Shown here: piece after piece, positions 1-7,323 of the stretch
Position numbering within the stretch: position 1 is the first letter of the stretch
Layout of the letters: each line of letters opens with the position of its first letter
Assembly: GCF_003258945.1 (NCBI RefSeq)
Contig: NZ_QLIX01000014.1
Location: 1 to 64,000, forward strand
DNA: 64,000 bases
Reading direction: 5' to 3'
Origin: Roseicella frigidaeris
GTDB taxonomy: Bacteria > Pseudomonadota > Alphaproteobacteria > Acetobacterales > Acetobacteraceae
Notes under the pieces: generated by a model
Told to the model about the DNA's origin: nothing
Seen by the model: the letters and a program-made list of their open reading frames with translations, nothing else
Database searches by the model: none
Made by a program: the position numbers and the translations under genes

Positions 1-200
1 TCCTCAACTACGGCCCCGACGCCCATCTCGAGTTCATCGGCGCCTCCGCCAAGGTCGCAGGCCTCCAGTACTACGCCGTCTACGCCACCCCAGGCACCGA
101 GGACGTCAACCGCGTCGACGTCATCGCCCTCAAGCTCGACCCCGTCTCCGCCGCCACAGGCCACACCCTCGTCGCAGGCGACTACGTCTTCCATTCCTGA
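1..200 (+). CDS. C-terminal fragment of an unidentified protein
   Basis: An open frame enters from the left edge (first full codon at 3) and ends at TGA 198-200, giving 65 residues that end in GDYVFHS. No domain is recognised. Codon choice differs from the genes that follow: every leucine is CTC and every valine is GTC, whereas neighbouring genes mainly use CTG and GTG. The fragment has no membrane segment or cysteine. It could be the end of a secreted or surface repeat protein, but that is a guess. The 37-base gap to the convergent fabF-like gene holds no obvious hairpin. Confidence 0.55.
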   Translation, partial: LNYGPDAHLEFIGASAKVAGLQYYAVYATPGTEDVNRVDVIALKLDPVSAATGHTLVAGDYVFHS

Positions 201-237
201 CGGCAGATGGCGGGCAGGCCGGCGGCGGCGTCGCCGG

Positions 238-1461
238 TCATGCCGCACGGAACAGCAGGCTGGCATTCGTGCCGCCGAAGCCGAAGCTGTTGGAGAGGAC
301 GGCGCGGATCGGCCGCCGCTGCGCCGTCCGCGCGACGCGGTCGATCACCGTGCGGCGGCTCGGGGCATCGAGGTTCAACGTCGGCGGCGCGATGCCGTCG
401 CGCAGGGCCAGGATGGCGAAGATCGCCTCCGCGGCCCCGGCCGCGCCGAGCATGTGGCCGGTCGCCGATTTGGTCGACGACATCGCCAGCCCTGCCGCCG
501 CATCGCCGAACAGCCGCTCCACCGCCTCGATCTCCAGGTCGTCGCCGAGCGGCGTCGAGGTGCCGTGCGCATTGATGTACTGCACCTCCGCCGGCGCCAG
601 GCCGCCGCGCCGCAGGGCATGCGCCATGGCGCGGTAGGCGCCGGCATGACCCTCGGCCGGGGCGGTCGGGTGGTGCGCATCGCCGGACATGCCGTAGCCG
701 GCGAGCTCGGCATGGATCGGCGCGCCTCGGCGCCGCGCCTGCTCATACTCCTCGAGCAGGACCATCGCCGCCCCTTCCGCCATGACGAAGCCGTCCCGGG
801 CGCGGTCCCAGGGGCGGGAGGCCTCGGCGGGCCGGTCGTTGAAGGCGCTGGAGAGCGCCCGCGTCGCGGCGAAGCCCGCCATGCCGAGCTCGCAGATCGC
901 CGCCTCGGCGCCGCCGGCCAGCATCACCGTGGCATCGCCGCAGGCGATCATCCGCGCCGCATCGCCGATGGCATGCGCGCCGCTCGAACAGGCGGTGGAG
1001 ACGGCGCGCCGGGGGCCGCGCAGATCGAAGCGGCGGGCCACCTCGCAGGCGAGCTCATGGATCATGGCCGCTTCTGGAAAGGGCAGCGCGGCCAGGCCCC
1101 CCGGGATGCCGTGGTGCTGCTGGGCATGCGCGTGCAGCGCCTTCAGCCGGCCGCAGCCGGAGCCAAGGCAGATGCCGGCCATCTCCTCCGCCTCCGGCCC
1201 GACGGGGCGCCAGCCCGCATCCTCGATGGCCGCCTGCGCCGCCACCATGGCGAATTGGCCAGCGCGGTTCTCCTCCGCCTGCGGCCCGGGCAGCGCGGCG
1301 GCGGGAACCTGGCCGGCGATGCGGCTCGGCAGGTCGCGGCTGTCGAAGGCGGTGACGGCGCCGATCCCGGACTGCGCCTCGACCAGGCGCTGCCATACCG
1401 TGTCCACGCCGGCGCCGAGGGGGCAGATGATCCCCATGCCGGTCACAACCACTCGCCGCAT
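238..1461 (-). CDS. fabF: beta-ketoacyl-ACP synthase II (FabF-like)
   Basis: A 407-residue condensing enzyme of the KAS I/II family, cytosolic, which extends acyl-ACP with malonyl-ACP in fatty-acid (or related) synthesis. The thiolase fold is complete: nucleophile Cys158 in STACSSGAHA, His299 in NAHGTSTPLGD, His336 in SATGHMLGAAGA and the glycine-rich end SNSFGFGGTNAS. Length matches FabF. The start at 1461 opens with MRRVVVTGMG, the usual N-terminus of the family; longer in-frame reading upstream looks non-coding. No acpP, fabD or fabG lies nearby, so this may be a second copy or one dedicated to a special lipid rather than the housekeeping enzyme. It is divergent from the hydrolase at 1595. 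Confidence 0.88.
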   Translation of the reverse strand: MRRVVVTGMGIICPLGAGVDTVWQRLVEAQSGIGAVTAFDSRDLPSRIAGQVPAAALPGPQAEENRAGQFAMVAAQAAIEDAGWRPVGPEAEEMAGICLGSGCGRLKALHAHAQQHHGIPGGLAALPFPEAAMIHELACEVARRFDLRGPRRAVSTACSSGAHAIGDAARMIACGDATVMLAGGAEAAICELGMAGFAATRALSSAFNDRPAEASRPWDRARDGFVMAEGAAMVLLEEYEQARRRGAPIHAELAGYGMSGDAHHPTAPAEGHAGAYRAMAHALRRGGLAPAEVQYINAHGTSTPLGDDLEIEAVERLFGDAAAGLAMSSTKSATGHMLGAAGAAEAIFAILALRDGIAPPTLNLDAPSRRTVIDRVARTAQRRPIRAVLSNSFGFGGTNASLLFRAA

Positions 1462-1594
1462 CGCCGGACCCTGCCGCAGTGATGCTGGCGAACTGGCCCC
1501 TGCGGCCGTTTCGGTACAGTGAAGCTTTGGGGACAGCGGCGCGGCCAGCCCGGGCCCCGGCCCCCGATTTACGCCGGCCGGCCTCCGGTCGAGA

Positions 1595-3130
1595 GTGTCC
1601 TTCCGCATCGGCCTGCCGGACCGCCGCACCCGCCGCGACGCGCCGTCGACCGATGCCCCGGAGATCCTGCCCTTGCGGATAGCCCGCGCCCGAAGGCTGC
1701 TGCGCAACCTGCTGTTCCTGCTGCTCGGCATCGGCATCGGGCTGCTGGGGCTGCGCGTCTGGCAAACCCAGAACGGCCCGGCCCTGCAGGCCTGGCACCG
1801 CTTCGTGCCCGCCGACCTGCATGCGGCCGAGATCGAGGGCATGGACTGGGCCGGCTACCTCGCGGCCGAAGCCGCCCTGTTCGAGTCCGTCCGGCGCAAC
1901 GTGACGGAGCGGCTCGAACCGGAGGACCGCACGCCGCTGAACCGCTACTTCGAGGGCAGCCCGGTCTATCCGCCCCGCTTCCGGCAGGACTGGAACCGCT
2001 CCTACCTGCTGCTGCCGGAGGGGCCGCCGCGCGGCGCCGTGGTGCTGCTGCACGGGCTGACCGACACGCCCTACAGCCTGCGGCACATCGCCCGGCTGTA
2101 CCAGTCGCACGGCTTCCTCGCGCTCGGCATCCGGTTGCCCGGCCATGGCACGGTGCCGGCGGGCCTGACGGTGGCGCGATGGGAGGACTGGATGGCGGCT
2201 ACGCATCTGGCGGTGCGCGAGGCGCGCCGCCGGGTGCCCGCGGGGCCGCTGCACCTCGTCGGCTTCAGCAATGGCGGCGCGCTGGCCATGAAGCAGGCGA
2301 TGGAGGCGCTGGACGACCCGGGCCGCGGCCGGCCGGACCGGCTCATCCTGATCTCGCCGATGATCGGGATCACCGAATTCGCCCGCTTCGCCGGGCTGGC
2401 CGGCCTGCCCGCGATGCTGCCCAGCTTCACCAAGGCGGCCTGGCTCGGCATCGTCGCCGAATTCAACCCCTTCAAGTACAACTCCTTCCCGGTGAATGGC
2501 GCGCGGCAGTCCTGGCGGCTGACGCGGGCGCTGCAGGCGGAGCTCGACCGCCGCACGCGGGCGGGACGGCTGGAGGGGCTGCCGCCGGTGCTCACCTTCC
2601 AATCGGTCCTGGATTTCACCGTCAGCACGCCGGCGGTGGTCAACGGGCTCTATGCGCTGCTGCCGGACAACGGCAGCGAGCTGGTGCTGTTCGACATCAA
2701 CCGCAACAGCATGCTGGGCATCCTGTTCCGCACCGCCTCCGAGACGGCGCTCGGGCGCATCCTGCCGCCGGCCATCCGGCGCTACCGGACCATCGCGGTG
2801 ACGAATGCCGGGGAGGGGGAGGATGCTATGGTCGCGCGGGTGACCGAGCCGGGCGCCACGCAATCCCGGGACCTGCCGCTGCGGGCGCGATGGCCGGAGG
2901 GCGTCTACTCCCTCTCGCATGTCGCCCTGCCCTTTCCGCCGGGCGATTCGCTCTATGGCATCGCGCCCGATCCGGCGGACGAGGCGTTCGGCGTGCAGTT
3001 CGGCACCATCGCGCCGCGGGGCGAGCGCGGGGCGCTGCGCGTGCCGCTCGATGGGCTGATCCGCATGTCCTCGAACCCGTTCTTCGAGGAGATGACGGAG
3101 CGCATCGGGCAGATGATCGAGGCGCGGTGA
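1595..3130 (+). CDS. membrane-anchored alpha/beta hydrolase (lipase/esterase-like)
   Basis: A 511-residue protein with one N-terminal transmembrane segment (about residues 37-55, preceded by an Arg-rich stretch), so the catalytic part is probably periplasmic. The alpha/beta-hydrolase core starts near residue 147 with the oxyanion-hole motif LLHGLTDTPYS, and the nucleophile elbow GFSNGG places the catalytic serine at about 225. The acid and histidine cannot be assigned safely by eye; SLSHVALPFPPGD near residue 440 may supply the histidine. The GTG at 1595 is chosen because it precedes the basic/TM segment; a downstream TTG at 1673 is possible. The long C-terminal part after residue 340 is not recognised. 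Substrate unknown. Confidence 0.75.
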   Translation: MSFRIGLPDRRTRRDAPSTDAPEILPLRIARARRLLRNLLFLLLGIGIGLLGLRVWQTQNGPALQAWHRFVPADLHAAEIEGMDWAGYLAAEAALFESVRRNVTERLEPEDRTPLNRYFEGSPVYPPRFRQDWNRSYLLLPEGPPRGAVVLLHGLTDTPYSLRHIARLYQSHGFLALGIRLPGHGTVPAGLTVARWEDWMAATHLAVREARRRVPAGPLHLVGFSNGGALAMKQAMEALDDPGRGRPDRLILISPMIGITEFARFAGLAGLPAMLPSFTKAAWLGIVAEFNPFKYNSFPVNGARQSWRLTRALQAELDRRTRAGRLEGLPPVLTFQSVLDFTVSTPAVVNGLYALLPDNGSELVLFDINRNSMLGILFRTASETALGRILPPAIRRYRTIAVTNAGEGEDAMVARVTEPGATQSRDLPLRARWPEGVYSLSHVALPFPPGDSLYGIAPDPADEAFGVQFGTIAPRGERGALRVPLDGLIRMSSNPFFEEMTERIGQMIEAR

Positions 3131-3159
3131 GTGCGCGCCTGGATTGCGTGATGGATGGC

Positions 3160-4389
3160 CTAGCCGCGGCGGCGGTCGAAATCCGGGACGTTGCTGGAGG
3201 AGGCGGCGAGCATCTGCGACTTCGTGACCTTCAGCGCCTCGGCCGCCGCCTCGTTCTCGGTGATCTTGGCCATCACCGCCTCCTTGGCGCGGTCGAAATA
3301 GGCGCGGTTCGTGGCGACGAACTCCCGCGACTTGCGCAGGCCGGCGAGATAGCCGTTGATCTCCGGCACCACGTAGCGCGCCACCATGTCCCAACTCCGG
3401 AAGGTGTTCTCCGGATTGGCCCAGTCATGCACGAAGCCGACGACCGTGCCGAAGCCGCCGCTCAGCGCCAGCACCTCCTTGATGCGGGTGACGAGGTCGT
3501 CCGGCGTGCCGATGGTGGCGACGGCGCCGGGCCCGTAGGCGGTCTTCTCCACCGCCTCGTCCGGATCCGTGAAAGGCTTGGCGCCGGGCCGCTGCAGGGT
3601 GCCGGTGATGTATTCGTTGTGGTGGCGCATGAGGCCGTCGCGCGCCTCGGCCCGCGCCTTCTCGCGCGTCTCGGCGATGTGCCAGCTCAGCAGCACGCGC
3701 CAGTTCCTGCGGTCCACAACGGTCCCGTGCTTGCGCGCCGCCGCCTCGGCGAAACCCCATTGCGTCGGCAGCGAGTTGAGCCCCTCGGTCGAGAGGGAGC
3801 CGATGGAGATGATGCCGATGCCGTGCTTGCCGGCGAGCGTCATGCCGGAGGGGCTGATCTGCGAGGCGACGGCGAAGGGCATCTCCTCCTGCAATGGCAG
3901 GAGTTGCAGCGCCGCGTCGTTCAGCTCGAACCAGTCGCCGCGATAGGTGACGCGCTCGCCCTGGAACAGCCGGCGGATGATGCCGATCGCCTCGTCCTGC
4001 CGGTCGCGCAGCAGCATCGGGTCGATGCCGAGCGTATGCGCGTCGGAGGCCAGCGCGCCGGGGCCGGAGCCGAAGATCGCCCGCCCGCCGGTCATGTGGT
4101 CGAGCTGCACCATGCGCTGCGCGACGTTGAAGGGATGGTGGTAGGGCAGGGAGACCACGCCGGTCGCCAGCTTGATGCGCTTGCTGCGCTCGCCGGCCGC
4201 GGCGAGGAACATCTCCGGCGAGGCGATCATCTCCCAGCCGCTCGAATGATGCTCGCCGCACCAGAACTCGTCGTAGCCGAGCCGGTCGAGATGCTCGACC
4301 AGGTCGAGGTCGCGGCGGAATTGCAGCATCGGGTGCTCGCCGATCGGGTGATGGGGGGCGAGGAAGGCACCGAAACCGAGCCGGGGCAT
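3160..4389 (-). CDS. LLM-class flavin-dependent oxidoreductase (LimB-like)
   Basis: A 409-residue TIM-barrel enzyme of the bacterial-luciferase-like monooxygenase superfamily, which uses reduced FMN supplied by a partner reductase to oxygenate a small organic molecule. It opens with MPRLGFGAFLAPHHP and continues with YDEFWCGEHHSSGWE and GVVSLPYHHPFNVAQR, a pattern seen in the limonene 1,2-monooxygenase (LimB) branch. The start at 4389 is supported by an AGGAG element eight to twelve bases upstream. No flavin reductase or terpene gene lies beside it, so the substrate is open. It is transcribed away from the Fe-S/flavoprotein operon at 4943. Confidence 0.85.
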   Translation of the reverse strand: MPRLGFGAFLAPHHPIGEHPMLQFRRDLDLVEHLDRLGYDEFWCGEHHSSGWEMIASPEMFLAAAGERSKRIKLATGVVSLPYHHPFNVAQRMVQLDHMTGGRAIFGSGPGALASDAHTLGIDPMLLRDRQDEAIGIIRRLFQGERVTYRGDWFELNDAALQLLPLQEEMPFAVASQISPSGMTLAGKHGIGIISIGSLSTEGLNSLPTQWGFAEAAARKHGTVVDRRNWRVLLSWHIAETREKARAEARDGLMRHHNEYITGTLQRPGAKPFTDPDEAVEKTAYGPGAVATIGTPDDLVTRIKEVLALSGGFGTVVGFVHDWANPENTFRSWDMVARYVVPEINGYLAGLRKSREFVATNRAYFDRAKEAVMAKITENEAAAEALKVTKSQMLAASSSNVPDFDRRRG

Positions 4390-4942
4390 GGGGACGTCTC
4401 CTGGTCGCCGACGGCAGCGCGGCCAGGCCGGTCCCGTCGTGCCGCGTGGATGGCTGCACGGGCCGCCCGTTGTCGTTCTGGTGTGCGCCCTGGCATGTGC
4501 CCTGGGCTGCGTCGGTGCGGCCTGCGGCGACGGTAGACGAGGCCCCGCGCCGCCGGCAAGCCGGCCCTGCCATCGCCCACCCGGCGTGGCGCCTGGCACC
4601 GGGACGGGTCGGAGCCGGCGCGCGCGCTGTGCGCCACGGCACAGGCGCGGCCGGCCGTCCCGCCTCAGGATGCCGGGGTCCATTCCTTTTCCAGACTGCG
4701 GGCCGGTGCCTTGGTGCCGGCCCGCCTTTTTTCGTCCCCGGCCTGCGCGTCCCGGCCTTTCCCGCCGTTTGGTGCCGAGGGCGCCCGCGCCTCGATGGAG
4801 CGGGCGGCGCGTGAACGCTTGGCCGTTGTCCCTCGTTGGTGGGGGTGCGACCCTGCATCCGGATGGTCGCGGCCGGCTCCGCTTCGGATCGCCCCTGCCC
4901 GGGTGACGCCCGGAGGCGGGGGAGAGGGATGGCGAGGCAGGC
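4390..4942. other. 553-base intergenic region between divergent genes
   Basis: The stretch separates the minus-strand monooxygenase from the plus-strand Fe-S operon. Open frames inside it have erratic composition and match no family. It contains a strong plus-strand intrinsic terminator at 4698-4732, which does not end any protein gene, since nothing codes on the plus strand just upstream. It should also hold the promoters for both flanking genes, but I see no convincing -35/-10 pair. No riboswitch, RNase P or tmRNA signature was found. Confidence 0.6.
4698..4732 (+). terminator. Rho-independent terminator without an upstream protein gene
   Basis: A perfect 9-bp GC stem (GCGGGCCGG at 4698-4706 and CCGGCCCGC at 4717-4725) with a 10-base loop is followed by C and six T residues at 4727-4732. 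The T run lies only on the plus-strand side. It could end a small RNA begun inside 4390-4690, or shield the operon at 4943 from stray transcription. Confidence 0.75.
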
Positions 4943-5617
4943 ATGGCGGCAAGCGGGTCGGATGACGACGGCGTAAGGCTGGTCCTCGATGGCCATGCGG
5001 TGGTGAGCCGGCCGGGCCTCTCCCTGCTGCAGGCCTGGATCGCGGCCGGCCTGCCGCTCACCGAGAATGTCGGCTGCCTCGGCCAGGGGGTCTGCGGCGC
5101 CTGCCGGGTGCTGGTGCGCCGGCCCGGCCAGCGCATCGCCGGCACCGCCCTGGCCTGCGAGGTGCCCGTGGAGGCGGGGATGCAGGTCGCCTTCATCGAC
5201 CATTTCCCCGCCCACCGGCCGCATGCCTACGATCTCGCGGCGCTCGGCGACAGCTGGTCGATCCCCGAGCAGATCGACCGCGTCTTCCCCGAGGCGCGGC
5301 ATTGCCGCCATTGCAGCGGCTGCGACCGCGCCTGCCCCAAGGGCATCGAGGTGCAGCGGATGGTCAACCTCGCCGCCGCCGGGCAGGTCTTCGCCGCGGC
5401 CGAGCTCTTCGACCACTGCGTCATGTGCAATCTCTGCGTCGCCGCCTGCCCGGAGCATATCGACCCGGCGCATCTCGGCCAGTTCACCCGCCGGATGAGC
5501 GCCGCCCTGACCCTCCGCCCGGCCGACCTCATGCAGCGGCTGCACGAGATCGAGCAGGGCGGGCAGGCGATCGATCCCGAGGCGCCCGGCGCCCGCCCGG
5601 ACGCGCCGCCGGCATGA
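4943..5617 (+). CDS. [2Fe-2S] plus two [4Fe-4S] iron-sulfur protein (FrdB/HdrC-like)
   Basis: A 224-residue cytosolic electron-transfer protein. The N-terminal ferredoxin domain carries four cysteines for a [2Fe-2S] cluster (Cys45, Cys51, Cys54, Cys72), with C-x5-C-x2-C spacing rather than the C-x4-C-x2-C usual in SdhB/FrdB. Two CxxCxxCxxxCP sets follow (Cys121/124/127/131 and Cys159/162/165/169), so both distal clusters should be [4Fe-4S]; SdhB has a [3Fe-4S] in the last position. Its TGA overlaps the ATG of the flavoprotein gene (ATGA), showing tight coupling. It probably wires the NuoF-like subunit to the flavoprotein. No signal peptide or membrane segment is visible. Confidence 0.85.
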   Translation: MAASGSDDDGVRLVLDGHAVVSRPGLSLLQAWIAAGLPLTENVGCLGQGVCGACRVLVRRPGQRIAGTALACEVPVEAGMQVAFIDHFPAHRPHAYDLAALGDSWSIPEQIDRVFPEARHCRHCSGCDRACPKGIEVQRMVNLAAAGQVFAAAELFDHCVMCNLCVAACPEHIDPAHLGQFTRRMSAALTLRPADLMQRLHEIEQGGQAIDPEAPGARPDAPPA

Positions 5618-7323
5618 CCGGCGCCCCCGAGCATGGCATCCCCGAGCCCGGTGCCCCCGAGCCCGGTGCCCCCGAGCCCGGGGCCTCCGAGCCTGGCGCC
5701 CCGGAGATCCGCGGCATTCCCCTGGCCGCGGCGCTGGCCGCCTGGACGGCGGCGGCCCCGGCCGCCGAGCGCGCCTGCGACCTGCCGGTGCCGGAGCTGC
5801 TGCGGCGCTTCCACCCCGATCACCGCCCGGGCGGGATGGTCACGCTGCAGGCCGGGCCGAGCGCCGGCGCCGCCTGCCCGGCGGAGCTGGCGGTGCTGCT
5901 GCTCTCGGATTCGCTGCTCGACGATATCGACATCGCAGGCGCGCCGATCCGCGATGCCGATGTCCTGGTGCTGGGCGGCGGCGGCGCCGGCTGCGTGGCG
6001 GCGCTGACCGCGGCGCGGGCGGGGGCCCGGGTGCTGCTCGCCACCAAGCTGCGCATGGGCGACGGCAACACGGTGATGGCCGAGGGCGGCATCCAGGCCG
6101 CCATCGGCGCCGAGGACAGCCTGCAACGGCATTTCGAGGATACGCTGCGGGCCGGGCATTTCGCCGCCGACCGGGCGCTGGTCGCGGCGCTGGTGGGCGA
6201 CGGGCCGGACTGCATCCGCTGGCTGATCCGCGAGGGCATGGGCTTCGACCTCGGCGACGACCGGCAGCGCATGGGCGGCACCCTGCTGCGCAAGATGCCG
6301 GGCGGGGCGACGGCGGCGCGGCTGCTCTCCTACCGCGACTTCACCGGGCTCGAGATGATGCGGGCGCTGCGCGAGGCGGTGCTGCTCACCCCCGGGATCA
6401 CGGTGCTGGACCGGCACCCGGCGCTGGAGCTGCTGACCGATGACCGTGGCCGCTGCGGCGGCGCGGTGCTGCAGGATCTCGGCCAGGGGCGGCTGGTGCT
6501 GGTCCGCGCCGGCGCCACCCTGCTGGCGACCGGCGGGGCGGGGCGGCTGCACCTCGCCGGCTTCCCCACCTCCAACCATTACGGTGCCACGGCGGACGGG
6601 CTGGTGCTGGCCCATCGCGCCGGGGCGCGGCTGCGGGAGATGGACAGCTTCCAGTTCCACCCGACCGGCATCGCCTGGCCGCCGCATCTGGAAGGCGCGC
6701 TGGTCAGCGAGGCGGCGCGCGCGGCCGGGGCGCGGCTGGTGAATGGCCGGGGCGAGCGCTTCGTCGCCGAGCTGGCGCCGCGCGACGTGGTCGCCGCCGC
6801 CATGCTGCGCGAGCTGGCCGAGGGGCGCGGCGTGCGGCATGACGGCGGGACGGGCCTGTTCCTCGATACGCCGAGCCTGGAGCGGGAGCAGCCCGGCATC
6901 CTCGGCAAGCGGCTGCTGACGCTCTCGCACCTGGCGCATCGCGCCGGCTTCGACCCGGCGCGCGAGCCCTTCCTGGTGCGGCCGACGCTGCACTACCAGA
7001 ATGGCGGCGTGGTCATCGACCCGGCGGGGCGCACCACCCTGCCGGGCCTGCTGGCGGCGGGCGAGGTGACCGGCGGGCTGCATGGCCGCAACCGCATGAT
7101 GGGCAACGCCCTGCTGGAGCTGGTCGCCTTCGGCCGCCGCGCCGGCGCTGCCGCGGCCGCCGATGCCCGGGCCGAGCGGCCGCGCAACCTCGGCCTCAAC
7201 CACCTCGCCGGCTGGCGGCGCGGCCTGCTCGCCGCCGGCATCGGCCTGGGGCGCAAGGGGCCGATGCTCTTCCCGCCCTATGGGCATGTGACGGCCGAGG
7301 GCCTGCTGGGGCATGCGGCATGA
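5614..7323 (+). CDS. fumarate reductase/succinate dehydrogenase-like flavoprotein
   Basis: A 569-residue FAD protein of the SdhA/FrdA/NadB family. The FAD-binding Rossmann motif LGGGGAG lies at 120-126. Residues equivalent to the dicarboxylate site of FrdA are all present by eye: His349 in FHPTG, Glu366 in VSEAAR, Arg390 in ELAPRD, His460 in TLHYQNGG and Arg494 in HGRNRMMGN. The histidine that binds FAD covalently in membrane SDH/FRD is replaced by Asn152 (GNTVMAEGG), so FAD should be non-covalent, as in L-aspartate oxidase and soluble fumarate reductases. Residues 1-112 form an extra N-terminal region with an EPGAP repeat and an unassigned segment. Genes on both sides overlap by 4 bases. NadB is an alternative, but no nadA/nadC is near and the Fe-S and NuoF partners argue against it. 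Confidence 0.83.
   Translation: MTGAPEHGIPEPGAPEPGAPEPGASEPGAPEIRGIPLAAALAAWTAAAPAAERACDLPVPELLRRFHPDHRPGGMVTLQAGPSAGAACPAELAVLLLSDSLLDDIDIAGAPIRDADVLVLGGGGAGCVAALTAARAGARVLLATKLRMGDGNTVMAEGGIQAAIGAEDSLQRHFEDTLRAGHFAADRALVAALVGDGPDCIRWLIREGMGFDLGDDRQRMGGTLLRKMPGGATAARLLSYRDFTGLEMMRALREAVLLTPGITVLDRHPALELLTDDRGRCGGAVLQDLGQGRLVLVRAGATLLATGGAGRLHLAGFPTSNHYGATADGLVLAHRAGARLREMDSFQFHPTGIAWPPHLEGALVSEAARAAGARLVNGRGERFVAELAPRDVVAAAMLRELAEGRGVRHDGGTGLFLDTPSLEREQPGILGKRLLTLSHLAHRAGFDPAREPFLVRPTLHYQNGGVVIDPAGRTTLPGLLAAGEVTGGLHGRNRMMGNALLELVAFGRRAGAAAAADARAERPRNLGLNHLAGWRRGLLAAGIGLGRKGPMLFPPYGHVTAEGLLGHAA
5644..5703 (+). repeat. four tandem 15-bp units encoding EPGA(P/S)
   Basis: Units at 5644-5658, 5659-5673, 5674-5688 and 5689-5703; the first two are identical and the others differ by a few bases. 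They encode a Pro/Gly/Glu linker at residues 11-30 of the flavoprotein. The copy number may vary between strains. Confidence 0.85.

Noticed and set aside
4388-4906. Long plus-strand open frame of about 170 codons
   Set aside because: It starts inside the monooxygenase gene's start region, has an Arg/Pro/Gly-heavy composition typical of GC-rich noise, runs through the terminator hairpin and shows no family match.
4390-4942. Possible RNase P, tmRNA, 6S RNA or riboswitch in the spacer
   Set aside because: None of the conserved core motifs of these RNAs was found on either strand; only the terminator hairpin is firm.
5614-7323. Calling the flavoprotein L-aspartate oxidase (NadB)
   Set aside because: Non-covalent FAD fits NadB, but nadA and nadC are absent and the gene is fused by overlaps into an operon with Fe-S and NuoF-like proteins, which NadB does not use.
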